A stretch of DNA of 64,000 nt from Sepiola atlantica (Eukaryota; Mollusca; Cephalopoda; Sepiida; Sepiolidae): contig OY744553.1 of assembly GCA_963556195.1 (NCBI GenBank), positions 4,982,959 through 5,046,958 of the forward strand. The letters run 5' to 3'. The position numbers and the translations under genes are program-made. The notes beneath the pieces were generated by a model. That model ran no database searches. It saw nothing but the letters and a program-made list of their open reading frames with translations, and was not told the DNA's origin. Every line of letters starts with the position of its first letter. Within the stretch, counting starts at the first letter, position 1. This document shows positions 20,613 through 31,114 of the stretch, in pieces.

Positions 20613-21370
20613 GGACTCTTTTCACCCAAAAAGCTAAGCCATGATATAAAAAGTATTTGTAAAAAAATGTAAGCAGAGGGAAGGGGGGGGGGTACTCACT
20701 GACTTGTTTGCTTGGTCGCAGTATGTGAGTGTATGTCCTTTGCGGGGGAGGGGCTTTTTTATTTATGATTTGACAAAAAAAAAAAAAATGGCTCATTTGT
20801 TTGTAAAAGAACTGAAATGCATTATGGTGGAATTTAATTTCTTTATGATTTTTTTTGAAGGTGGGGGGGGGGGCATTACTAATTTAAAATTTAACAAAAG
20901 AGTAAAACGTCTGGCTTGTTTACGAATGAACCAAAAATGCATTCTGGTGGAATTTAATTTCATTACGAAATTAATGTGGGGATACTTTACTGACTCGTTT
21001 GCTTGGGTGTGGTGGGGGTGGGAGCTTTGGTTTTAATTTACAATGTAGAACTCGATCGCAACCGCTAGAAATAAAATGACCTAAAAACAGGAAAGACGCT
21101 TTTCACTCAAACTGCTAAACATTTATCCACGATATAAAAAAAAATATGTCTAAATAGAACTATGTGTAATAAAAAATAAAAAAGGAAAATAATCATTGAA
21201 TTAGAAAACAGTAAGAACGAATAGTGAATTAATGAGATGTCCTTTTGCAAAGGAATATGCAAATTAGTTAACCGTAGGATATCAATTGCATGCACATCAT
21301 CAGCATATTCCATTCTGAATATGAATTTGGCGGTTTAATCTCACTGTCAGTGCGGTAAATGATCCAACTT
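20613..21370. repeat. Imperfect internal repeats, unassigned
   Basis: A roughly 120-bp motif with TGGTGGAATTTAATTTC recurs at about 20825 and 20945 (weaker copy near 23350), alongside G-runs. A short minus-strand frame at 21260-21313 contains EYADDV, a possible reverse-transcriptase scrap. No intact gene. Confidence 0.5.
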
Positions 21371-21376
21371 CATATA

Positions 21377-22373
21377 CTAGCAGAAGATCCGACGTTGCTC
21401 GGAATTGAATGAGGATCACTACAATATATCTTTTCACTCTGCTCGTAACACAATATTGCTTTCTTTTTTTTTTTTTTACTGGCCCCTTTTCCGTGTTTCA
21501 CCCCCTAATATAATAGAAATACAATAGGTTCTGACCCCATGGGTCACTTAGAGGTGGGAACACGTAGATATATGGGCGGGGGTTGTTTTGGACAACGGGT
21601 TAAACCCATGTGGAATCCCTCGACCAAAGGTAGTGAGAGAGATGCATTTATAGCAGTATGTCATTCCCACTGTTCGAAGTGGCCCAACCACGTGTGGATT
21701 GTTCGAAGTGGCCGGACCACGTGTGGATAATAATTAACAGATTAAAACAAGTCGCGCATGCGTGGTCCCCCTCTGTATGTGGCGAGTGTAAAATGCAATA
21801 AATTTGGGCAATTTGGGGCATTTTTGACCCCCCCTTTGACCCCCTGGGAGCGCGAACCAGAATTATTCTGAGGTCAAGGATGCTCATTTTATATCCAGAA
21901 CAATTGCCTCTACATTTTGGCCAAGTTTCAGAAAAATTGAATGGATGGATCAAACGTTATGGGAGAAAAGAGTCATTTTTTTTCCATTTTGGGGGCTTTT
22001 GACCCCCTGAGCCCGCAAACCAGATTTTTTCTAAGGTCAGCGATGCTTATTTTCTATTAGGAACAATTGCCTCCACATTTTGGCGAAGTTTCAGAGAAAT
22101 TGAATGGATGGATGAAAAGTTATGGGGCAAAAAATGTCATTTTTTGCCATTTCGGGGCCTTTTGACCCCCTGCGGGTGGGGGTGGGGGCTAACCAGATTT
22201 TTTTTTTCAAAAATCGGAGAATGTCACTTTCTAACCTGACCAAAGTTACAACTTCATGCAAAATTTCAGAGAAATTCAATGGATGGTTGCGGAGAAAAAG
22301 ACGGACGGACGGACGGACATGCCTCAAAACATAAGTCCCCCGATTTTATAAATAAATTTTATAAATCGGGGGA
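21377..22373 (-). mobile_element. Probable non-autonomous Helitron with internal 160-bp repeats
   Basis: The left edge, on the minus strand, has TTGCTCCGAGCAACG-like hairpin bases then CTGCTAGT, a Helitron-like 3' end. Internally three units of about 160 bp share TTTTGACCCCCTG, CAATTGCCTC and AATTGAATGGATGGAT. The right edge carries the palindrome CCCCCGATTTATAAAAT and AGACGGACGGACGGACAT. The 5' TC terminus after an A is not clear, so the boundaries are approximate. Confidence 0.5.
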
Positions 22374-23455
22374 CTAACAAACAAAGGGAAGAAAAAAAAC
22401 ATTATTATAATATCTGAAATTAGAAAGAAAGCGAAGGAATAATAAAGTTAACACAAAAAAATGGTATTTTGCAAAATCAATAATTAAGAATAAAACGTTT
22501 GTATTAAAACAAAACAATTTATTTGACAAAGACATTTTGTAGAGTTTATATTTTTAAGGAATTCAAAAGTTCCATTTGTAAGTTCATGTTTGTACGAATG
22601 TGTATATGCGAGCGTGTTTGATGTAAAGTGATTTTTGTGGCAATTGTAATGCGTGTGTGTGCTTGAAGAAAAGTTCACTATTCGTGGTAAGAATTAAAAG
22701 AGATTACCTACTTTTTTACTTTTGCCTCCCCCACCTCTTCGGTCGAGCCAGTGGGCGGAGGGGGGGGGGGGGGTCGACGATCTCCTCTGTGTGCGTTCGG
22801 CCGGAAAGCAGGGGAAAAAAAAAGAGAGAGAAAAGAGGGTACGTGACTTGTTTTATAGGGATTCAAATCACACATGGTCAAGCTGACCTGTTGGTTCCTG
22901 ATTGGCCGGAATCTTCAGCCAACGTGCTTTCACGAGATCACACCCTCTTCTCTACCTCGGAGACGAAGAAGGGCCGAGCAAACAAAGAAAGAAAGGAGTC
23001 GCAACAAATATCCCCTGGCCGGTTGTGGCGTCGGCCACTGATATTCAGCACGTGGAGGGTAACATAGCGAATCAGAACCACTTCCATTGTTTTCCTTCAG
23101 AGAATTTTATACATATGATATAAATTTTATCAAAATAGGATATGTTTGGAGTTTTAAAGCTCCCTTAGGTTACGAGGGAACTTAGAGATTCGGGACCACT
23201 TCCATTGTCCTCCCCAGAAAATTTTATACGTATGATTTTAATTTCATAAAGATAAGATATGAAATGAAATATTTATTTAAAAAATAGCATTTTTGTTTCA
23301 CTAAGTAATTCATTAAAATGGCTGAATTGCTTGATAAGAAACCGTAATGTATTATGGTGGATCAAATTTAATCGGTAAATTATTGTATGTATATAAATAA
23401 TTGTTTCTAAATAGGAATTTAACATCACGAAATAAATCTTGAAAATAGCTGACAT
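22374..23455. other. Unassigned intronic DNA with a local duplication
   Basis: About 23070-23145 and 23185-23265 share CCACTTCCATTGT, AATTTTATAC and ATATG, a tandem duplication of roughly 115 bp. A G14 run is at about 22758. No recognisable gene. Confidence 0.5.
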
Positions 23456-23985
23456 GTTTTCCTTTATTCTTTTCCTCCTTTTCTTTTTTTTCATTTTCTT
23501 TTTCATTTTCTTTTTTCATTCTTTTTCTTTTTTTTCATTCTTTTTCTTTTTTCTTTTTTTCATTCTTTTTCTTTCTTTTTGTTTTCATTCTTTTTTTTAT
23601 TTCTTTTTCATTTTTTCTTATTTATTTCTTTTTCATTTTCTTTTATTTCTTTTTCATTTTTTCTTTTCTTTTTTATTTCTTTTTCTTTAATTTCTTTTTC
23701 ATGTCTTCATTTTTTCTTTTCTTTTTCATTTTATTTCTTTTTTATTTCTTTTTCATTTCTTTTTCTTTATTTCTTTTTCTTTATTTCTTTTTCTTTATTT
23801 CTTTTTTCATTTCTTTTTCATTTCTGTTCCTGAAAAATCCTTTAATTCCTTTTTCTTTCTTTCTTTTTCATTCCCTTTTTATCCATTTTTGTTTCCCTGT
23901 TCATTCTTTTTCTTCTTTCTGTACTTTCTTTTTCTCTATTTTTATTTTTGTCATTCTTTTTTTTCTTTCTTTAACGAGACCCAAC
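23456..23985. repeat. T-rich (TTTTTC)n tract
   Basis: About 530 bp of CTTTTT/CATTTT units. The three overlapping Phe/Ser-rich forward frames are artefacts. Confidence 0.9.
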
Positions 23986-24143
23986 AATATCCCAACACCC
24001 CTCACCCCTCTCTAAAAAAAATAAACCCTATTTTTCTCCTTACTTCCTCTGTGGTAGCCGTATGAGTCTATCAAGACTTTCACCACACCCATCTACCTGG
24101 TTCTTACGATTTTCTACCCAGGATATCTTCCCCTCCCCTTCTC

Positions 24144-24190
<47 letters not shown>

Positions 24191-24504
24191 ATTCTCCTCC
24201 TCGTCCTCTCTCTCTCCTTCTCTTCCGTCTCTCTCTCTCCCTCCCTAAGATAAAGAATCTATTCACAGTAAAAGACTTGTAAAGTAATTAAACTGAAATA
24301 ACTAAGAATTATTTTTATCGGAAACAGTCATATTTTTTTTTTTAATTTAATTTTTTTGGCAAATTGTAATTTTTGTTTTAGTCACCATAACTTCAGAAGT
24401 CGGTGACACATTCAGCCCCTCCCTACCCCCCCCCCCCCGTCTAACCCTAACCCTAACTCTCTCGTCTTTTGTAAAACCTTCTAATCAGAGGGGATGATGT
24501 CGTT
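23986..24504. repeat. Low-complexity stretch with (CT)n
   Basis: A (CT)n run at about 24148-24186 and a C12 run at 24428, followed by two CCCTAA units. Nothing coding. Confidence 0.7.
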
Positions 24505-24640
24505 ACCTACTTCCTACTTGGAGGAAGGTTAGACATAAAATCAGTTTAACGTGTTGGGGGATCCAAGCTCCCCCAAATGGGGCACTCTGAAAGAGTACAA
24601 GAATAGCAGAGAACAGACCTGGCATCGTTTCCGACAATAA
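24505..24640 (-). mobile_element. Partial U2-SINE
   Basis: The segment AAGGTTAGACATAAAATCAG, then GGGCACTCTG and AGAACAGA matches the minus-strand short subfamily. The head and parts of the body are missing. Confidence 0.5.
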
Positions 24641-25734
24641 ACGAACGTCCCTTTTTGGAGGAGGAGGAGGAGGAGGAGATAATGCCTGGGAGGGTGGCCT
24701 CCTCCTAGGCCCGAACCAATTCCGACAAAGAAGTGTCTGGCGGGTTCAAGACCATCCCTAGGTTGTCAGAATGGGTGCCAGAGTTCCCCTCTGCTGGTAT
24801 CAGAAGTCGGGAATTTTTTAAGGGGTCGGTATTGGTAGGAAAAATAAAAATTAAGGGACGTGTTACCTGTAGTATACATTTAGTCATGTCCGTCGAACAG
24901 TTTTTTTTTGAACATTTTTCAGCAAAAAAAAAAAACTATTTAAAAAATTATTTTAGAGTTTGATAAAAACTTGACAAATTTTTTAAGAAATTTGTTGGAC
25001 TTTTGACCATGGATTTATTTATCAATAAAAAAAAAAAATTGTGCAACAAATTAATGTTACCAAAGGCAAGATAAGTTACTCTTCTGCCTCTATCTGGCCC
25101 GGAGTGGTAGTACCTGTAAGTACCCCATTAATGGGTCAGATAGAACCTAATGGCGCTACCAAATCGGTCTGTCTGAAGTTATTGACTTTCTGACTCAAAA
25201 TGCACCAAACATTGATGTTTTATTGATTTTTTCTTTGCAAAACTCAATCATGTTCTGCAAAATCCAAAACAAAAAACAATAATTTCCCTCCCCGCCCCCT
25301 TTCACTCAACCAAAATAAAATAACCAAACCAAACACCATGAATAAATACTTAAACATATAAAGAACTTGAAGCATAAAAACCTTCACTAAAATGACAACA
25401 ATTCAAAATACCAAAACTCTTAACTAATGACTATAAATGATCCACTGACTTAAGACTCAAATGAAGGATATTTCCTTCTGCATTCATGGCATGAAATGAC
25501 CTGAAAAGCGTTGATGTGCCATTAAGCAATATCTTACCTCTACCTACCTGGATAAGTTTATTTGTGTTTTAACTTATTTTTAAGTTTTTTTTTAAAAACA
25601 AACCTCATGTCAACTCTGTTCAGTGTGAACGGAAAAAAGATGGCACCGATAAGATTTCTCATCAGAAAACTCTGGGATTATTTACTGAAGTCAAAAAAGA
25701 AAAAAAAAAGGGGTAAAAAAAATATTATCTCTTG
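24641..25734. other. Unassigned intronic stretch
   Basis: Includes (GGA)n at 24658-24678 and an ATGGGTCAGATAGAACC palindrome-like region. No gene recognised on either strand. Confidence 0.5.
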
Positions 25735-26990
25735 CACACTGGTTATCATCTCTCAACTTACCAGTACCACCAGTAATTCCACTGCACTTCTTGTGTACTC
25801 AATGCTTAAAAGTACCACAAAAGATTGAATTGCGCCCAACTCATTTTCCACAAACTGAGTAGGGGAGCTTTCCAACACTACAACCACTAATCATCACTTT
25901 GGTCTTGGTAACATTCACTCTCAGACGTTAACTTTCCATAGCATTTTTTTTTTTTTTTTTAACATATTTCACCCTAAACAAGGCAGGTCGCCATTGTAGA
26001 CGTAAGGGGCTACTGAGAATTAGGTAGTAGGTTTTGGGTGTCATCCTAAGTTGGGAGTTGTGCAGCGAGATGTCTGTTTACATTATTTTTAAACCTCTGC
26101 ATGTCGGTACAGTCGGGGAAACAGGGAGCAGGGAGGGAGTTCCAGAGGCCGGCAGCACGAGGAAAGAAGCTGCTGGAGTAGAAGGCTCTCCGGCATCTGG
26201 GGACCTTCACAGTGAATGGATGGGACCTAGCTGATTGCCGGGTTATTCTAGTGTATATGTGTCGGGTAAGGGGAGGGGCACTAGAGCAGCTAGTTCATCG
26301 GAGCACAATCCATTTAAGTATTTGTAAAACAAGTACAAGGATGCAACATTGCGGCAATGGGACAGGGGCTAGAGCTTGGTAGATAGTGTGGAACCCATTA
26401 AGTTGGCGACTCTTTTTTGGACCTTGTCTAAGAGGGAGAGACGAGTGGATGATGCCCCGGTCCAGATGTGACAACAATACTCGATGCATGGGCGGATGGT
26501 GGCTTTGGAGAGATACAGGATAATGTCAGGTGTGAGGAGTTTACTAGCACGGTAGAGGGCGCCAACCTTCTTTGCAGCAGCCTTGGCAATGTCTTCAATG
26601 TATTTGTTGCATTCCTCCAAGTATTTAACAAGTAGGTCTTCCATTGTGTCACAAGCAAGTACTAAATCATCAGCATACAGCATCTCTTCCGGACAATCTG
26701 TATAAAACTCCCTGGACAACGCTACTAAGACACAAATGAAAAGAAACAGACTCAGTACAGAACCCTGATGTAGTCTTACCTTAACATTAAAGCTGTCACT
26801 ATATGTGCTGTTAATTCTAACACGACTTTGAGAATTTCTGTACATTTTTTGAAGAACCTTCATCAACCACTCATTTACCCCTAGTTTATGCAAAGCCCAC
26901 CAGACAACCTCTTGGCAATCTGTCAAAAGCTTTCTTTATATCCACAAAAGCAAAATACAGGTTCTTCTCATTATTGCAAAATTGGTTGTC
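25735..26990 (-). pseudogene. Non-LTR retrotransposon reverse transcriptase remnant, split by another LINE
   Basis: On the minus strand from 26990: YFAFVDIKKAFD (motif A region), a frameshift near 26925, then WWALHKLGVNEWLMKVLQ, RLHQGSVLS and MLYADDLVLACDTMEDLLVK (YADD catalytic box), to YLEECN. It is cut at 26609 and resumes at 25945 with AMES..LRVNVTKTKVMISG, then a Cys/His-rich end like VHKKCSGITG. RT polymerises cDNA from the element's RNA. This copy has frameshifts and stops, so it is dead. The clade is uncertain. Confidence 0.8.
25946..26608 (-). mobile_element. 5'-truncated LINE inserted in the RT remnant
   Basis: It begins on the minus strand with NKYIEDIAKAAAKKVGALYR and continues ASKLLTPDIILYLSKATIRP, CIEYCCHIWTGASS, then the 3' end shared with 10952-11150, and finishes in a poly-A tail (T run at 25946-25962). 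GCATT flanks it at 25941-25945 and 26609-26613. The uninterrupted host order (CATAGCATTTCTCCAAGTC) is preserved at about 29225-29250, which supports the nested insertion. Confidence 0.8.
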
Positions 26991-27055
26991 GTGGAGAAAA
27001 GGAACCGTGATTTCAATCATTTTCTATCATTTGACGGAGATGTTTTCTTTAGCAT

Positions 27056-27250
27056 AAATAGACAGATAGAGATGAACTCCTGATAATGAGGAAGCTCTAG
27101 TCTGTTCTTCAAACGCTCGTAACAATTAGGCCAACTTCTATACAATCAAACATTATTGTTGTAAAATTCATCTCCAACTCATATTAATGGTGGTCAGTTA
27201 ACCAATTTTAGATTAGTTGATCGTGTCTAATTACTCGTGTTTCCATTACT
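27056..27250. repeat. Dispersed repeat R1, copy a
   Basis: AGATAGAGATGAACTCCTGA, ACGCTCGTAACAATTAGGCC and TCAGCTCC-type words recur at about 29020-29125, 31140-31250 and 32300-32480. Non-coding, class unknown. Confidence 0.6.
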
Positions 27251-27274
27251 GTTGATGAGTTAACTATTTTCTGT

Positions 27275-27278
<4 letters not shown>

Positions 27279-27322
<44 letters not shown>
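27279..27322. repeat. (TA)n array
   Basis: Pure TA run near a U2 SINE insertion. Confidence 0.95.
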
Positions 27323-27327
<5 letters not shown>

Positions 27328-27362
27328 ATTTTCTGTATAAATAGTTCATTTAGTTCAGAGTA

Positions 27363-27728
27363 TTTATTTACTTCCTCTCCAGGAGTTAGGCACAACGCCA
27401 GTTTTATCTTACTCCCACAAGTAAGATGTGACCCAAGGTCGGGTCGGGAAAGTGGGGTTTGAAAAGCCAGCACCCGTGAAAGTGAGCACTCTGGCCATTA
27501 AAAATTGCCTGGGCAGCCCCGTCGGCATTCCCCGGTAGGGGCACCTCAGGCAGTAAGCAATAAACTTACTCCTCCCCAAAGAGGGGAGGCGAAGCCTGGG
27601 AGGGTGGACCTCCTAGAACTGCACAGACCGGCGTAAATCAAGCGCCGAAGGCCAAGACAATACCAGTTTATGGGGTGTAGTATACATCGGAACAGATACT
27701 ACACTTTGATCTTAGCCAAATAGAAAAG
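27363..27728 (-). mobile_element. U2-snRNA-headed SINE, long subfamily, with 15-bp target duplication
   Basis: ATTTAGTTCAGAGTA flanks it at 27348-27362 and 27729-27743. The minus-strand 5' end is TTTTCTATTTGGCTAAGATC then AAAGTGTAGTATCTGTTC, the U2 5' region with a few altered bases. The body matches 18747-19124, and the 3' end is GGAGAGGAAGTAAATA. Confidence 0.88.
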
Positions 27729-27803
27729 ATTTAGTTCAGAGTAGCACAAATAAAAATAAAGAAATAAATGACATCTATAAAAGCGATACATACTATCCAC
27801 TAG

Positions 27804-27925
27804 GGAGGATTGACTCAGTGATAGAGCATCAGGCCTTAGTCTCTGGGGTCCCGGTTTTAAATCTCACTAGGTTCAGCCTCGCTGATGAGTCTTAAGATGA
27901 CGAAACATGTGTTCCTGGATAATTA
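27804..27925 (+). mobile_element. tRNA-like block followed by a hammerhead core
   Basis: 27808-27865 resembles a tRNA gene: A-box TGACTCAGTGATAGAGC and B-box-like GGTTTTAAATC. Then CTGATGA (27882-27888), stem II GTC/GAC, GAA, stem III ACA/TGT, T17 and C follow. G881-C914 plus TTCAG pairing CTGGA can form stem I with an internal loop. It is in sense orientation with the host gene. Stem I is the weak point. Confidence 0.55.
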
Positions 27926-27948
27926 TATTTTAAATAGATATATGTATG

Positions 27949-27949
<1 letters not shown>

Positions 27950-27988
<39 letters not shown>
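27950..27988. repeat. (TA)n array
   Basis: TA/TG run immediately 3' of the tRNA-hammerhead element. Confidence 0.9.
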
Positions 27989-27994
<6 letters not shown>

Positions 27995-28114
27995 TGTATA
28001 TTACTCTTTCATGTATCCACATAACATTTTATAAGGGAGTATAATTTTTTATATATCAATTTTCAGTATTTACTTCAACAGTGCTCGATACGTAAGTAGA
28101 GCTACGTAGTAAGC

Positions 28115-28237
28115 TATGAAAATATATTTATGGCAATTAAGCTACACAGAGGTTCCCGCGTTTCATCCCCGGGGGGAATCTTCAGGCTAAAATGTGTAGC
28201 TTAATTGCCATAAATATATTTTCATAGTTTAGTACTA
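28115..28237. mobile_element. Fold-back with hammerhead-like centre
   Basis: CTATGAAAATATATTTATGG at 28118 and its complement ending at about 28229 form arms of roughly 40 bp, including AATTAAGCTACACA. Between them the minus strand shows CTGAAGA, CCCC/GGGG stem II and GAAACGCG. The arms occupy the position of a long stem I. The cleavage-site side of stem III is not clean. A single-sided relative is at 657-755. Confidence 0.6.
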
Positions 28238-28289
28238 TATATATATATATATATATAATTATTTATAAATAATATTTTTTTTAAATTAA

Positions 28290-28335
28290 CCCATATACAC
28301 ATGTTTCATGTAAAATCTGCAATCATCAGTATAGG
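28290..28335 (-). ncRNA. Hammerhead ribozyme, retrozyme copy 1
   Basis: Minus strand: CCTATA, core CTGATGA (plus 28323-28329), a loosely paired stem II, GAA, stem III ACA/TGT (ACATGTGT), A17, then TATGGG pairing with CCTATA (6 bp, one G-U). The core is intact with a GUA cleavage triplet. Confidence 0.65.
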
Positions 28336-28636
28336 AGGAGACAATTCCTGCTGGTCACACAGCTTGAACCGTGATACGAAAGTCATTTTTAACGCTGGAG
28401 TCGGAGCCATGTACCGATGTGCCCACCATGCATTGTCTGGAAATAGAAGACTAAATTAACTTCTTAGTTGCAAATTCGGCAGCCATATAAGCAAGCCGTC
28501 AAAAGCACTCAATCGGTGGAGCCTAGAATATTGCATTACTCTGTTAATAACGGCCTTTTGTCAACTTACTTAAAGTGCCCCATCTAGCGAGAGCTTTGAA
28601 TAATTATTTATAAATAATTTCTTTTTTTTAAATCAA

Positions 28637-28684
28637 CCCATATACACATGTGTTTCATGCCAAACCTGCAATCAGCAGTATGGG
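28637..28684 (-). ncRNA. Hammerhead, retrozyme copy 2, core base altered
   Basis: Same architecture as copy 1: stem I CCCATA/TATGGG is perfect and stem III ACAC/GTGT is longer, but the core reads CTGCTGA, changing the conserved A6. Self-cleavage at this end is doubtful unless the partner copy compensates. Confidence 0.55.
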
Positions 28685-29019
28685 AGGAGACAATCCCTGC
28701 CGGTCACACGGTTCAAACCGCGATACGAAAGTCATATTTAACTCAGTGCCAACCACGCATTGTCCGTAAATGGGAGATATACTAGCAGGAAGACCTGAAC
28801 TTGCCTGAGATTTTATGGGGAACACCTTTTCTTTTTTTTTTACTGTACCTATAAAACTTCTTCGTTTCCATCCAAATTTTATTAAAATAACCCCAAAATA
28901 AATGAGTTATCACAAGTCGAGATCGAAGAGAATTTCAGTATATCGACTCATCTTCACACACTTGTCTGTGATACCTAGTCATATTGCCAATAACATGGTC
29001 CAACAATAACAAATGAAAA

Positions 29020-29130
29020 TTGGCTAGTCAGAAGCAATAGAGATAGAGATGAAACTCTGGTCTCTTCGGCAAACGCTCTTAACAATTGGGCGTAGAATTC
29101 AGCTCCCGCTTGTATTAATGTTAGGCAGTT
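29020..29130. repeat. Dispersed repeat R1, copy b
   Basis: Shares GATAGAGATGAAACTCTGGT and CTCTTAACAATT with 31165-31215, and more distantly with 27056-27250. Confidence 0.6.
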
Positions 29131-29250
29131 ACTTTCCAACACTACACCCACTGGTCATCACTTTGGTATTGGTAAAGTTCAATCTGAGATGTTCTTGGTA
29201 GCGGTCACTCTCAGACCTTTACTTTCCATAGCATTTCTCCAAGTCTTTAA
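29131..29250 (-). pseudogene. LINE RT fragment
   Basis: The minus strand gives AMESKGLR-, then NVTKTKVMISG-like residues, the segment after YADD in the RT remnant at 25735-26990. It preserves the uninterrupted junction CATAGCATTTCTCCAAG. Confidence 0.65.
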
Positions 29251-29635
29251 CTTATGGCTAAGATCAAAGTGTAGTATCTGTTCCGATGTATACTACACCC
29301 CATAAACTGGTATTGTCTTGGCCTTCGGGGCTTGATTTACGCCGGTCAATGGGTCTGTCCTGTGCAGTTCTAGGAGGTCCACCCTCCCAGGCTTTGCCTC
29401 CCCTCTTTGGGGAGGAGTAAGTTTATTGCTTACTGCCTGAGGCGCCCCTACTGGGGAATGCCGACGGGGCTGCCCAGGCAATTTTTAATGGCCAGAGTGC
29501 TCACTTTCTCGGGCGCTGGCTTTTCAAACCCCACTTTCCCGACCCGATTTTGGGTCACATCTTACTTGTGGGAGTAGGATAAAAACTGGCCTTGTGCCTA
29601 ACCTCCTGGAGAGGAGTAAATCAATACTCGCTTAC
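29251..29635 (+). mobile_element. U2-snRNA-headed SINE, long subfamily, forward copy
   Basis: Begins TTATGGCTAAGATCAAAGTG, then TAGTATCTGTTCCGATG, body CCTTCGGGGCTTGATTTACG, CCCCTCTTTGGGGAGGAGTA and GGGCGCTGGCTTTTCAAACC, and ends CTGGAGAGGAGTAAATCAA. It is the only long copy on the + strand here. Target duplication not clear. Confidence 0.85.
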
Positions 29636-30059
29636 TTCCGTAGACTTGCTTTTGTAGCAACCATCATGCAGGTCCACAGTGAAAACGGGTTAGGGTTGCA
29701 CCGTGTATTGTCCATCAGGGATTGAACCCAGAGTGTTTCAGTTACAAAATGGAAACGTGTAAGTTTTGTCAAGCGACGAGAGTTCACGTATGCAAATGAG
29801 GCTGGGTTTACATTGGCTGATTCTCGTTGTGATAAAAAGCGTAGACCTTTTGCTCCGGCGACGGGGTGGAGAAAGGTTGACGTTGTGTCTACATCAAGTG
29901 CTGAAAGAGAGAGAGAGAGAGAGAGAAAAAAAAAGAGGAAAAGGGAGTGGGATTTTTGACTAGACGTTTGTTGGTAAAAAGAACGGAAAGAATAATTCGG
30001 AGTCCCGTTTGGTAGAGCATTCTTTAACTCTTCCTAACATTACTTCAAGTACTAAATCA
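29636..30059. other. Left part of a duplicated block
   Basis: 29930-30059 is repeated at 31295-31435 (GGAGTGGGATTTTTGACTAG, GTAGAGCATTCTTTAACTC). The remainder is unassigned and contains (GA)n at about 29907-29927. Confidence 0.6.
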
Positions 30060-30200
30060 TCAGCCTAATCCTAACCCTAATCCTAACCCTAATCCAAACC
30101 CTAATCCTAACCCTAATCCTAACCCTAATCCAAACCCTAATCCTAACCCTAATCCTAACCCTAATCCAAACCCTAATCCTAACCCTAATCCTAACTCTAA
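30060..30200. repeat. Telomere-like CCCTAATCCTAA array
   Basis: Regular CCCTAAT/CCTAA/CCAAA units for about 140 bp, repeated in the second block at 31436-31585. Confidence 0.9.
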
Positions 30201-30465
30201 CCGCACTTCATTTTCCTGCCACGATTCGCTCACTTTGAATTAGTTTTATCTGCACACGCACAACTTCCAACAGCATTCACTTCACATGCGGACGACAAAA
30301 CGCTCTCCACAGTTCCAACATTTTGCTTAAACAAACTAGCACTGCTGACATACCGTTTCTACTATAATTGTACTGGCACATGACACAGACAGTTGGTTTT
30401 TGGTGGTCCTCAGGAACAGAGGGTCTGTTGTGTCCGGTTGGACTTATGTTTTTATTTGGCCGGGA
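30201..30465. repeat. Duplicated block, copy 1
   Basis: Nearly identical to 31590-31855, for example TTTTATCTGCACACGCACAA and GACGACAAAACGCTCTCCAC. The minus strand encodes a short broken frame with paired cysteines (CVMCQYNYSRNG); whether it was ever a gene is unclear. Confidence 0.75.
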
Positions 30466-31114
30466 TAAAAGATCTCATTTTGCAAGTCTGCCATTCAACC
30501 TAAAAGATCTCATTTTGCAAGTCTGCCATTCAACCTAAAAGATCTCATTTTGCAAGTCTGCCATTCAACCTAAAAGATCTCATTTTGCAAGTCTGCCATT
30601 CAACCTCAAAGATCTCATTTTGCAAGTCTGCCATTCAACCTAAAAGATCTCATTTTGCAAGTCTGCCATTCAACCTAAAAGATCTCATTTTGCAAGTCTG
30701 CCATTCAACCTAAAAGATCTCATTTTGCAAGTCTGCCATTCAACCTAAAAGATCACATTTTGCAAGTCTGCCATTCAACCTAAAAGATCTCATTTTGCAA
30801 GTCTGCCATTCAACCTAAAAGATTTCATTTTGCAAGTCTGCCATTCAACCTAAAAGATTTCATTTTGCAAGTCTGCCATTCAACCTAAAAGATTTCATTT
30901 TGCAAGTCTGCCATTCAACCTAAAAGATTTCATTTTGCAAGTCTGCCATTCAACCTAAAAGATCTCATTTTGCAAGTCTGCCATTCAACCTAAAAGATCT
31001 CATTTTGCAAGTCTGCCATTCAACCTAAAAGATCTCATTTTGCAAGTCTGCCATTCAACCTCAAAGATCTCATTTTGCAAGTCTGCCATTCAACCTAAAA
31101 GATCTCATTTTGCC
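30466..31114. repeat. 35-bp minisatellite, about 18 units
   Basis: Units begin AAAAGATCTCATTTTGCAAG and end TCTGCCATTCAACCT, with very little variation. The second copy of the surrounding block has one unit (31855-31890) plus two diverged ones near 31960-32030, so this array expanded after the duplication. No spacers, so not a CRISPR. Confidence 0.95.

Larger units (their letters stand above)
28250..28790 (-). mobile_element. Retrozyme-like element, 347-nt monomer between two hammerheads
   Basis: Two direct copies of a block (about 28260-28450 and 28605-28785) each carry a minus-strand hammerhead and a tRNA-like segment. The predicted cuts at 28296/28295 and 28643/28642 release a 347-nt unit. 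In each copy the B-box-like GGTTCAAGC or GGTTTGAACC lies 31-32 nt 5' of the ribozyme core. There is no protein frame, so mobility would need enzymes from another element. (TA)n lies at its left edge. Confidence 0.7.

Noticed and set aside
23439..24015. Overlapping Phe/Ser-rich frames
   Set aside because: Produced by the TTTTTC tract. Three frames open at once is a sign of low complexity.
25650..25680. CTGATGA word near 25660 and the TCATCAG words near 21300, 26670 and 30060
   Set aside because: No GAAA partner at a suitable distance. The 26670 case lies in the coding strand of the RT remnant.
26369..26926. An active reverse transcriptase gene
   Set aside because: The YADD box is present, but motif A is in another frame, the frame is interrupted by a second LINE, and no N-terminal domain is seen.
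29251..29330. A functional U2 snRNA gene
   Set aside because: Only the 5' part of U2 is present, and it is fused to a SINE body. No Sm site or 3' stem-loops.
30466..31114. Regular 35-bp repeats resembling a CRISPR array
   Set aside because: Units are head-to-tail with no unique spacers, and the context is an animal intron. It is a minisatellite, as are 9354-10935 and 49571-50142.
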